Source of the DNA: Paenibacillus_AA sp045062745
GTDB taxonomy: Bacteria > Bacillota > Bacilli > Paenibacillales > NBRC-103111
Direction of reading: 5' to 3'
NCBI RefSeq assembly: GCF_045062745.1
Contig: NZ_JBJGED010000006.1
Coordinates: forward strand, 246,258 to 310,257
DNA: 64,000 bases
The position numbers and the translations under genes were made by a program. The notes under the pieces are model-generated. The model was given only the letters and a program-made list of their open reading frames with translations. It searched no databases and was not told the origin of the DNA. The first letter of the stretch is position 1. Every line of letters starts with the position of its first letter. Positions 45,744 to 53,747 of this stretch are shown here, in pieces.

Positions 45744-46400
45744 TTACTGTCTTTCGAGTCTCTTCCATTCCCTTATATTTTTGGGATGGTTGATATCACT
45801 CGGTGAAATACGTTTATAATCATTTAAGGATTTCGGATTCATTAAAATAAAGTAATTAAATCTCTTGATATTCTGATCCGCTCTTCTTCGAATTCTCAAT
45901 TCTCTACTGTAAGTTAGCAGTTTATCGCGGGAGTTCTGTCTATTAAGTGAAACTAGAAAGTACCCAATCTCACCGTTTACTGTTAAATTAACATGATCCT
46001 TATCAGTTTTCGGCATATATCTGTATGATTTAGCGTTTATAAAATCGGATAGCCAGTTATTTGCTTCTATAAACCAATTATTCGTATAGCGGCCAATATC
46101 ATTTTTCAAATCAAATATACACATTATTTCTAACGTTGAATTTTTATAAACTAAAATATCTGGTTTTTTGAAACTTTTCCAATCATCACGATTCATTTGA
46201 ATTTGATATCCGACAAGTACTGTGTAATCACTCCCGAAAATTTCTCCGATCATAATACCAAACAAGTTCTCAAATTCTGCACTGGTATCTTTACTTTCAC
46301 CCCTAATAACCTTATGAGAAAGTTTCTTACACTCATGTCGACTTGTATACACTTCCAACATTTTTCCAACTAGTGATTGAATGTGATTCTTTATGTTCAT
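45744..46400 (-). CDS. Putative PD-(D/E)xK nuclease
   Basis: Protein of about 218 aa, family not recognised. It contains a textbook nuclease pattern: an acidic helix SAEFENLFGIMIGEI, then KPDILVYKNS and CIFDLKND, that is PD...DxK with 15 residues between (Asp81 and Asp97/Lys99 from the chosen start). The start is ATG 46400 with AAGGGTCG upstream; an ATG six codons earlier has none. It may be a separate transcript, since a hairpin lies at 46432-46449. The AT-rich composition is that of the restriction genes. Confidence 0.6.
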   Translation of the reverse strand: MNIKNHIQSLVGKMLEVYTSRHECKKLSHKVIRGESKDTSAEFENLFGIMIGEIFGSDYTVLVGYQIQMNRDDWKSFKKPDILVYKNSTLEIMCIFDLKNDIGRYTNNWFIEANNWLSDFINAKSYRYMPKTDKDHVNLTVNGEIGYFLVSLNRQNSRDKLLTYSRELRIRRRADQNIKRFNYFILMNPKSLNDYKRISPSDINHPKNIREWKRLERQ

Positions 46401-46431
46401 TGAAACACGACCCTTCATGAATATAAAGAAG

Positions 46432-46449
46432 CCGCTTTTTTCAAAGCGG
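46432..46449 (-). terminator. Hairpin between HEPN-like and nuclease genes
   Basis: CCGCTTT-GAAA-AAAGCGG on the minus strand followed by CTTCTTTATATT. It may only partly stop transcription. Confidence 0.55.
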
Positions 46450-46497
46450 AGGACTTGAATTCAAATTTTAATTTGAAAGCAATGTAGATTACCTAAA

Positions 46498-47406
46498 TTA
46501 TACTCGCTCAACAAATTCATTTATAGTTGAAAGATTAAGAGGGCATTCTAAACTTTTCAAATAGTTCAATTCGTCCTCTGTCTGAACCTGAATTTTTTCG
46601 TACTGCTCTTTACTAAGTGTTTCAAGAAATAAATATAACTTATTAGTATAGTCATTTCTATCAAGTGGTTCACTATAATAAATAACATGATTCTCGTAAA
46701 ATGTTTGTAAAACTAACATAGCAAAAAAATACGCTATTTTATAATCCCCTAATTCGTCATTAACTATGATTTCAGGCATAGGTGCTTCAAGAATATATTC
46801 AATATCTTTTAATGAATACTTACCCGAAAATATTTTATTCTTGATGTATTCTCCAGACAAAGATGTCTGAAAAATCTCGCTTTGTATATAGTTTTCAAAA
46901 TCCGAAAAAAAGATCTTAATAATGTTCCGTTTATTAGCACTTGAAATCTTTTCAGAGTATTCTAAAACATCACACAAGTAACGTTCTATACTATCCTTTC
47001 TAAATTGTATAAACCCACTTGCATGAGCACACTGATCTCTCTTCTTTACAAACTCTTTTACAGCATCTTTCTTATTCCTATGAAAATTTAATATACTCAA
47101 AAAATCGTCTATTGCGGTCAGTTCGGGAATTATCGAAGCATCGAATACATTTATAACTCCTCCATATTTAGCATTGTTTCGACACAGATCACTTACAGTT
47201 TCAAAACTGAAAGTTTTCAATGACCAAAATTCTTTATAAAGGAAAGACATAAAAAGCATATGAAAAGCCAATAAGGCGAATTGATATTTTTCATTCGTAC
47301 AGTTTTCTAAATATGTATCTATTAAATATTGCCGGTATTCATTATTTTCTTCATCATTAAAATCAACAGGCAAATAATGATTCAATTTATGCACAAACTC
47401 ATCCAA
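46498..47406 (-). CDS. HEPN-like protein of the restriction cluster
   Basis: All-helical protein of about 302 aa that matches no family I can name. The segment KKRDQCAHASGF (Arg123, His128 from the chosen start) has the Rx4H spacing, polar residue after Arg and small residues after His typical of HEPN ribonucleases, and helices lie on both sides. HEPN proteins are toxins or RNA-cutting effectors in many defence systems. The start is best read as TTG 47406, eight bases after AAGGAG; a GTG three codons earlier would overlap the ribosome site. It follows the 58-aa frame with no gap. Function beyond the motif is inference. Confidence 0.55.
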   Translation of the reverse strand: MDEFVHKLNHYLPVDFNDEENNEYRQYLIDTYLENCTNEKYQFALLAFHMLFMSFLYKEFWSLKTFSFETVSDLCRNNAKYGGVINVFDASIIPELTAIDDFLSILNFHRNKKDAVKEFVKKRDQCAHASGFIQFRKDSIERYLCDVLEYSEKISSANKRNIIKIFFSDFENYIQSEIFQTSLSGEYIKNKIFSGKYSLKDIEYILEAPMPEIIVNDELGDYKIAYFFAMLVLQTFYENHVIYYSEPLDRNDYTNKLYLFLETLSKEQYEKIQVQTEDELNYLKSLECPLNLSTINEFVERV

Positions 47407-47411
47407 CGCTT

Positions 47412-47588
47412 TCACTCCTTGCGCCTCTTGAAGATAACTAGAATGCTATAAGAGATATAATTTTTCGATATTAAAATTTTCTTGTAAGTCGATAGAATGC
47501 CATTTCTTTTGAAACATAATATTCCAACTGGCAAGTTTGAATCAATAAGCAAATTTTTTATGTTCTGAGGATGACTGTCAATATCCAT
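47412..47588 (-). CDS. Short reading frame between immA-like and HEPN-like genes
   Basis: 58 codons from ATG 47588, reading MDIDSHPQNIKNLLIDSNLP ... and ending with a basic tail (IFKRRKE). The ATG overlaps the restored end of the peptidase frame (ATGGATATTGA) and the stop lies in the ribosome site of the HEPN-like gene, which fits a translationally coupled gene. Composition is plain and AT-rich, with no recognised domain, so it could also be a remnant. Confidence 0.35.
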   Translation of the reverse strand: MDIDSHPQNIKNLLIDSNLPVGILCFKRNGILSTYKKILISKNYISYSILVIFKRRKE

Positions 47589-48007
47589 TGTAGAATCCTG
47601 TTTCCCTTATTTTTCTCATGACTGAGTTAAATGTTCTTATCATCATATCTGATGGCATGAGAATTCAAGCCGGCTTCCGCTTCTTGCGGATCATTCTTAT
47701 GATTCATATTTTTTAATGTACAACGGTATAGCTGACAAAAGTCGTTGAGCCGGTGCATCAAAAAATGATGGCCCAGCTCATGCGCAATTGTAAAATTAGT
47801 CCTTCCTTTACTCATAGTCTCATTAATGTAAATGAGTTTTTTCCCTTCTAGAACGGTATACATTCCGCATGAATTATCATCCACATGAACACGTACTAAT
47901 TTGATTTGTTCTCTATCTAGAATTGCCGCTAAATGCTTAGCTGGACAACTTTTAATTTGATAATTAAATAATACTTGCTTGCCTGGAGCTTGATGGGACT
48001 TTTCCAT
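47578..48007 (-). pseudogene. ImmA/IrrE-type metallopeptidase, frameshifted near the end
   Basis: The N-terminal 115 residues look good: strand YIVLEGKKL-like GMYTVLEGKKLIYINE, then NFTIAHELGHHFLMH with the zinc-binding HExxH near residue 79. The family's second motif is ExEAnxFAxxLLMP. Here the frame reads QEAEAGLN and stops at 47627, while another frame gives ILMPSDMMIRTFNSVMRKI down to a stop at 47578. A small deletion of about 8-11 bases around 47670 explains both the lost residues and the shift. The 126-aa product may still hold zinc but lacks the third-ligand helix. It starts 4 bases after the hsdM-hsdS stop. No XRE-type repressor partner is visible. Confidence 0.7.
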
Positions 48008-48010
48008 TTA

Positions 48011-50665
48011 TTACCCATTTAAATCAGTTTTCTGACGTGCTTGTACGACGTCAATAAATTGCTTCGAGGCGTTTCGCGCTGCAAACTTAAATTCATCAAT
48101 TCCCTTTGCAAGTTCTTGTTTTGTATCATTTTCCGGTGATCCACACCAGATTTCATTTAACGAATCGCTAATTTTTTGTTCATTCATATCTATAAGACGT
48201 TTGTTTTTATCAATTATTGATAGTTCTTCGCTGATCTGATTAACAATTTGATGTTGAACACTGATCGGCGGAACAGGAACTAGGACATCTTTTAGTTCTT
48301 CTCTGTTAAATAAACCATTTATATTTTGCCTCATAAATTTCATGTATTTTCCTTCAACTCGATATTGGTTAAGTATCGCCCACAAGAACTCACTTAAGAT
48401 AATTGGTTTTGGTCTTAAGCCCAGTAAAAACGAAGCGAAAATGTGCGGCTCACAACTTTCAAATCGAGCTGTTTTACCGACTAAATTTTTGCTCCCGTTT
48501 CTCCAGTTAAATAGCAAATCATCTTTCTGCAAAAAGTTAGCTGCTTTACTTGTAGCAACTCTTCTCACATTCTCATATCGTATATACCCATCTTCTGTTA
48601 CATCTGCAATAGTTATAATAGGTATTCCATCTTCAGCTTCACATTCTCCAATAGATAAAGTTACACCACTAATGAACTCCACTACTTCTTCAACTCTTTT
48701 GAGATCCCAAGATGAATCAATTTTTACAAAAGGTTTATAATTCTCAATTATAAGGTTTGCTCCACTAATAATTTTCTCATATCTTGATATTTCTGTAATT
48801 ATTTGTTGCTGAACAGTAATAGGAGGTAAAACAAAGTTCAATGATTTTAATATTGGGATATTTAATCCACTACGCTGGTTATCTCCTGTTAAACCTCTAA
48901 TCTCTTGATATCTAGCCTTTAACTGATAATATAAAAACTCTGGTTGCAATTCAGCTATATCATTTGGGGTGATTGCAACTATTGATTGATTACAAGTAGC
49001 ACCCTCCATTTTTAAAATAGCAACAGTGCCTCGTGTCTTACCTTGACCATTTAATGCAATTAACACGGAATTATACGGCAATATTTTGGCATTGGAATTT
49101 TCCAGCCCCATCTCTGTAATTCGACCTTCGCAATCTGAAATGAAACCTTTATGAATATCCCCCGAAACTAACCAAGGTATCGAGCCATCTTCATAATATT
49201 CCTTAACTTCGGACTTCGGTGTGCCTCCCGTCATAAATGAACAAACCTCACCTAGTTTTACAACAGGATAAGCCGCTTCAGTGGTAAGAGGACTTCCCTT
49301 GTACCTCTCGCCTACTAAAACATAGCTTTCTTCTGCAACTTTAATTTTTTTAGCAATAACAGCAAATTCCTTTTGCTCCTCCGTCAAAACAAACACTTCG
49401 TTTTGTATAATAGCTTCTTTATAGCTATTTATATATTCAACTGTCCTCTGCACTTGTGATCCTGCAATTTCTCTGCGCTGAGCCCCTAAATCATACCCAT
49501 CGTTCTCTATTTTTACAAAAAAAACTTCATCTGTCATTTTAGATAAAGCCTTATCAAACAATAAAATACTAGTTTTCACGCCAGAATAGGGATTAAAAAC
49601 ACCTGCCGGTAAGGAAATCACCGCATAAAGATATTGATCGTCGATTAAAAATTTACGTAACTCTTTATAGGCACTTTGAGTTTGAAACACAATACCTTCC
49701 GGTACAATTATCCCTGCTCTACCATTAGGAGCAAGATGTTCAGCAATATAATCTACAAATAAAACTTCGCTCCTTTTTGCTTGAACACGGAACTTATTGT
49801 GAGGATTGATACCGCCCTTCGGTGTCATAAATGGTGGATTTGCCAAAATAACATCAAACTGATCATCCCAACGATCAAGACTGGTCAATGTGTCATACTC
49901 GTAGACTTTCGGATTTTGAAAATGATGCAAATACATATTTACACGAGAAAACCGAACCATATCTTGAGATATGTCGTAACCTTCAATGTTATTTGTTAGC
50001 TTAATTTTTTCGTCAGGCGTTAATGTTATATTGCCTCTTTCATCCTTATTATGTTCTAAAATATACTTGTAGGCTGAAATCAAAAATCCCGCTGTACCAC
50101 ATGCAGGATCCAAAATTCTGTCCCTTTTTTCCGGTTGCACGATATCAACAATCATATCTATGATGTGACGAGGTGTACGGAACTGTCCAGCATCTCCTTG
50201 TGAGCTCATAATACTAAGCATCATTTCAAAAGCTTCGCCTAGATCTTCACTGTTATCATAAGTAAAATCGTCGATTTCTTTTAAAAATAGATTTATTGTT
50301 TCGCTATCACGAAAAGGCATGTATGCATTACGAAAAACCTCTCTAAAAAAATCAGGGAGGTTTGGATTCATATACATTTTTTCAATGCCTTCTCGATATA
50401 AGTCTGAACGTTCCTGCCCACCAACTTGTGGACTCATCAGGTTTGTCCAGGCATATTTGGAATAATCGTCTTTTTCAATTTTAACAAAAAACTTGCGCTC
50501 ACCGCCAAAAAATGCATCTTCCAGAAACTCTTTGTCCATATCGTCCATAAACTTAAAAACCATAGCAATGGTTATTTGTTCAACCTGGGATTTCGGATCT
50601 GGAATTTTACCCACCAAGATATCTCGTAGTGTATTTATTTTGCGTTTCATGTCAAAACTCAGCAT
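48011..50665 (-). CDS. hsdM: Type I restriction HsdM-HsdS fusion
   Basis: Fused modification and specificity subunit, 884 aa. The first 60 residues are the HsdM N-terminal helical domain. The N6-adenine methylase follows, with motif I DPACGTAGFLISAYKY (near 182) and catalytic NPPF in ILANPPFMTPKGG (near 278). From about 465 on come two HsdS-type target-recognition domains, VKLGEVCSFMTGGTPKSEV...SIPWLVSGDI and LKRVEEVVEFISGV...IPIITIADV, separated by helical spacers (QQQIITEISRYEKII; QHQIVNQISEELSII). One chain therefore methylates and chooses a two-part recognition site. It follows hsdR by 21 bases. Ribosome site GAAGGG is about 12 bases before ATG. Confidence 0.93.
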   Translation of the reverse strand: MLSFDMKRKINTLRDILVGKIPDPKSQVEQITIAMVFKFMDDMDKEFLEDAFFGGERKFFVKIEKDDYSKYAWTNLMSPQVGGQERSDLYREGIEKMYMNPNLPDFFREVFRNAYMPFRDSETINLFLKEIDDFTYDNSEDLGEAFEMMLSIMSSQGDAGQFRTPRHIIDMIVDIVQPEKRDRILDPACGTAGFLISAYKYILEHNKDERGNITLTPDEKIKLTNNIEGYDISQDMVRFSRVNMYLHHFQNPKVYEYDTLTSLDRWDDQFDVILANPPFMTPKGGINPHNKFRVQAKRSEVLFVDYIAEHLAPNGRAGIIVPEGIVFQTQSAYKELRKFLIDDQYLYAVISLPAGVFNPYSGVKTSILLFDKALSKMTDEVFFVKIENDGYDLGAQRREIAGSQVQRTVEYINSYKEAIIQNEVFVLTEEQKEFAVIAKKIKVAEESYVLVGERYKGSPLTTEAAYPVVKLGEVCSFMTGGTPKSEVKEYYEDGSIPWLVSGDIHKGFISDCEGRITEMGLENSNAKILPYNSVLIALNGQGKTRGTVAILKMEGATCNQSIVAITPNDIAELQPEFLYYQLKARYQEIRGLTGDNQRSGLNIPILKSLNFVLPPITVQQQIITEISRYEKIISGANLIIENYKPFVKIDSSWDLKRVEEVVEFISGVTLSIGECEAEDGIPIITIADVTEDGYIRYENVRRVATSKAANFLQKDDLLFNWRNGSKNLVGKTARFESCEPHIFASFLLGLRPKPIILSEFLWAILNQYRVEGKYMKFMRQNINGLFNREELKDVLVPVPPISVQHQIVNQISEELSIIDKNKRLIDMNEQKISDSLNEIWCGSPENDTKQELAKGIDEFKFAARNASKQFIDVVQARQKTDLNG

Positions 50666-50686
50666 TTTTTTTGTAATCCCTTCATC

Positions 50687-53236
50687 TCAGTTTGTAAAAC
50701 GGCTTAGGTGTACATTATCTGTAATGTAATCAATGACCATTTTAGCATTATCCGTACCCAACGCTTTTAGGTCACCAATTGAAAAAGTAGGACAATTGGC
50801 TAGCAACTGAGGATTCCTATCCTCAAAAATTCTTCGCACTTGTTTATCAGTTAAATATACTTCAAAAAAAATCTTTACTTCATAATACTTATCTGGACTA
50901 AAGGCTTTTGTTTGTTTAAACTGCTCAAACTCATCTTCAATCAACTGCTGCTTCGTTTTAAAGCCAGGAATAAAACCAAATATTTTATCCAATATTTCCC
51001 TTAAATTGATCCGCCGATCAAGATCAATGGCTCGTCTTAATTTCTCAATATCAATATAATCATCAGGTTTATTGAAAAGCTCCTGTATGATATAATTCTC
51101 TGCTACCGAATAATTCCCTTGCTCTACTTGTTCCCTAATAAATTCATCGTTACGAACTCTTTCTTCAAATTTCTCATACAACTTACGGTCTATTTTCATT
51201 CCCTCGAGACCGATTTGTGTTTCCGTTAAAAGCTTAATTGAATCTGGAACTCTTGACTCAAACGGTTCAATATTACCAGAGTGCCCACTCTCTCCCTCAC
51301 CGTGACTACTTTTTCCATTTATTTGTGGTAACTTAATAACCTCATCGTAATCGAATTGCTCCTCAAAATACTCACAGTTTCCAAAAAAATCGAAGAGCTT
51401 GAAAGTTGATTTTTCTTTCGTAATAATTTCTTCATTGCCACCACTTGTCTTTTTATACTTAAAATCGTAAATACGTGTGCCGCGGCCTTTTATTTGCACA
51501 AAATCACTAGGTGAAAAAATTGGGCGCATCAACACTACATTCAGCAAGTCAGTACAGTCATATCCCGTTGTCATCATTCCTACTGTTACACAAACCCTTG
51601 TTTTAGAACTTCGATAGTTTTCCAAAAAAGAAGTATGTCCTCTGAGGTTATTATTTTGAAAATTTACCGTATACATCTGAGCATTAGGAATGTCAGATGT
51701 AACCTGTAATGCAAAATCGGAATTGTATTTTCCCGGATACATAATACTAGCATGTTCATTCAAGATTTGCGTAATTTTTGAAGCATGTTTTCGGCTCACA
51801 CAAAACACAATCGATTTACCTATTTCGCCGGAAATCGGATCATGTAATGAGTTCTCCAGAAATACTTTACAAAATGCGTGGTTAGTATTTTCTGAAAAAA
51901 ACTTTTTTTCAAAGTCGCGGCCATAGAAAGTTACTTCTTCATCCTCATCTTCAGAACCAATACCCTTATTGACAACAGCATACCCTTCTTCCGAAAGTAA
52001 TTTTGTCGTTATTTCAGTACGAGCATCAACAACAGTTGGATTTACAAGGAATGGGCCATCAGGATCATTTACACCGTCGAGCAAACTATATCTAAATGTA
52101 GGCTCTCCACTTTCACAGCCAAATGTTTCGTAAGTATCTAGTAGCTGGCGTTTTTCCCATGCCCGTGGATCGGTCGACTGAAGATGGGTTACATCAACAT
52201 TCTTAATATAATCCTTTGGAGTTGCCGTTAATCCCAGTTTATAACCTAAAAAATACTCAAAAACAGCTCTAGAATTTCCACTTATACTTCTGTGTGCTTC
52301 ATCGGAAATAACTAAGTCAAAATCTGTTGGTTTAAACAATCGTCGATACTTACTGTTGAATAATAAACTCTGAACAGTAGTTACAACAATATCTGCCTTC
52401 CGCCAATCCTCTTTATGATCTTTAAGTATTACAGTATTATAGTCGTTTTTCAAATAATCTCTAAAGCTCTTTTGTGCTTGATTTTCAAGTTCCAAACGAT
52501 CAACCAAGAATAGAACCCGCTTAGCGTTTCCAGTCCTTAAAAACAATTTAATTACTGCGGCAGATACTAAAGTTTTTCCTGTGCCAGTTGCCATTTCAAA
52601 GAGATATCTCGTCTTGCCCCTCTTTGCATTTTCTTGCAATGCTTTTATTGCTCTCTGCTGATAAATACGCAAAAACCTTAAACCGTTTTCAAGGATAAAC
52701 TGGCTTCTTGTTTCTGGATTGACGTACTTAGGATCACTTTCATATCGGGGCATCTGAGTAATCGCTATGTAATCGTGGCCAACTGACTCATTACAAAGGC
52801 GGGACGGATCAGTAGAGAATGCTTTACTGCTTTTTAATGATTCATAACTTGGAAACGCAGTAATTAATTGAGGATTACCTTTTTCTATATTCCAGAAATA
52901 ATGTAAATTACCATTAGATAAAATGACATATTTGACATACAGACTCTTGGCATATTCTCTCGCCTGCTCTTTTCCTACTATTGGACTTTTAGCTTCGGAC
53001 TTGGCTTCTAGAACAATAAATGGCTTACCGTTTTCATCAAGTAACAGAAAATCCGCAGAACCATTTACTGTTTTTTCAAAGTCTTCACCCATTTCGTCAA
53101 CTTGTTTTCGGCTAATTTTTACGTTTTGCTCTACAACAACATTAGCAGGTTTCGAGTCTTCATCAAAAAATCTCCACCCTGCTTCAGCAAGCATCGCATT
53201 TATTTTAATTCTTGCTTTTGCTTCTTTATTAGCCAT
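50687..53236 (-). CDS. hsdR: Type I restriction endonuclease subunit HsdR
   Basis: Motor and nuclease subunit of 849 aa. The N-terminal PD-(D/E)xK nuclease reads SADFLLLDENGKPFIVLEAK (Asp...ExK near residues 62-79). The superfamily 2 helicase has MATGTGKTLVSA (near 215), SDEAHRS (near 310), LTATP and KGRGTRIYD (motif VI). The C-terminal helical domain of EcoEI type (LRRAIDLDRRINLREILDKI, IPGFKTKQQL) binds the methylase. It translocates DNA from the unmethylated site and cuts. ATG follows GGGGGTACGATT. First gene of the restriction cluster; a promoter candidate lies 25-50 bases upstream. Looks intact. Confidence 0.95.
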   Translation of the reverse strand: MANKEAKARIKINAMLAEAGWRFFDEDSKPANVVVEQNVKISRKQVDEMGEDFEKTVNGSADFLLLDENGKPFIVLEAKSEAKSPIVGKEQAREYAKSLYVKYVILSNGNLHYFWNIEKGNPQLITAFPSYESLKSSKAFSTDPSRLCNESVGHDYIAITQMPRYESDPKYVNPETRSQFILENGLRFLRIYQQRAIKALQENAKRGKTRYLFEMATGTGKTLVSAAVIKLFLRTGNAKRVLFLVDRLELENQAQKSFRDYLKNDYNTVILKDHKEDWRKADIVVTTVQSLLFNSKYRRLFKPTDFDLVISDEAHRSISGNSRAVFEYFLGYKLGLTATPKDYIKNVDVTHLQSTDPRAWEKRQLLDTYETFGCESGEPTFRYSLLDGVNDPDGPFLVNPTVVDARTEITTKLLSEEGYAVVNKGIGSEDEDEEVTFYGRDFEKKFFSENTNHAFCKVFLENSLHDPISGEIGKSIVFCVSRKHASKITQILNEHASIMYPGKYNSDFALQVTSDIPNAQMYTVNFQNNNLRGHTSFLENYRSSKTRVCVTVGMMTTGYDCTDLLNVVLMRPIFSPSDFVQIKGRGTRIYDFKYKKTSGGNEEIITKEKSTFKLFDFFGNCEYFEEQFDYDEVIKLPQINGKSSHGEGESGHSGNIEPFESRVPDSIKLLTETQIGLEGMKIDRKLYEKFEERVRNDEFIREQVEQGNYSVAENYIIQELFNKPDDYIDIEKLRRAIDLDRRINLREILDKIFGFIPGFKTKQQLIEDEFEQFKQTKAFSPDKYYEVKIFFEVYLTDKQVRRIFEDRNPQLLANCPTFSIGDLKALGTDNAKMVIDYITDNVHLSRFTN

Positions 53237-53259
53237 AATCGTACCCCCAATATAAATAT

Positions 53260-53288
53260 TTTACATGAATATTGCTGATATTGTTCAA
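53260..53288 (-). promoter_or_regulatory. Candidate promoter of the restriction cluster
   Basis: Minus-strand TTGAAC (53283-53288) and TGTAAA (53260-53265) are 17 bp apart. Both match only four of six consensus bases, so this is a suggestion. Confidence 0.3.
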
Positions 53289-53437
53289 GTTTAAATAAAC
53301 CAATTTATATTATTCTCTTTTATCACACCGTTGCATGCAGTTTTACGGCAACTTTAGGGCAACTCATCGAAAACGCCTCTGTTTTACCAATTCCGCAAAC
53401 ACTGTATCAGTCTAAAACCCTTATAAATCAAGGAACT

Positions 53438-53515
53438 TCAGACATCTGTATCACTTTTTACAAGCAACGCGACATTTTCAACGTGTGTTGTATGCGGGAA
53501 CATATTAATTACTAA
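53438..53515 (-). pseudogene. C-terminal tail of an RlmD/RumA-type rRNA methyltransferase
   Basis: The frame reads LVINMFPHTTHVENVALLVK and a few more residues to the stop. MFPHTxHVExVxLL is the conserved end of TrmA/RumA-family uracil-C5 methyltransferases (RlmD). Nothing upstream of about 53515 fits the family, so only the last 25 or so codons remain. It lies at the right border of the AT-rich island. Confidence 0.65.
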
Positions 53516-53747
53516 AGTCTGATGCATCTTAAACATACAAAACCAGACCTCATGCGGGCGGGTTCCTATGCTGGAGGTGAACCAAGGCGGTGCAAAACCA
53601 CAATTTTCCGCCGCGTTCCGATTCAAAAATCACGTCATTCCTTACAGTTGGTACGGATTTATTTCGGGAGTTTCAGAATGAGCAGGACGGATGGGTTACC
53701 GTTCCACATGGACTAAGCGAGTTCCTGCGTCTACAGAATACCCTCAG
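53516..53747. repeat. Border sequence with CAAAACCA motifs
   Basis: No gene recognised. CAAAACCA starts at 53538 and again at 53593; the second is part of the 13-bp repeat shared with 31507-31519. Base composition changes from AT-rich to GC-rich across this stretch. Confidence 0.4.

Noticed and set aside
44959..53236. BREX or DISARM system
   Set aside because: No PglX/PglZ, BrxC, or drmA/drmB-type genes are present; the methylase is a classic HsdM fused to HsdS.
28692..53605. Prophage or complete integrative element
   Set aside because: No integrase, transposase, capsid, portal, relaxase or replication gene is visible in the island.
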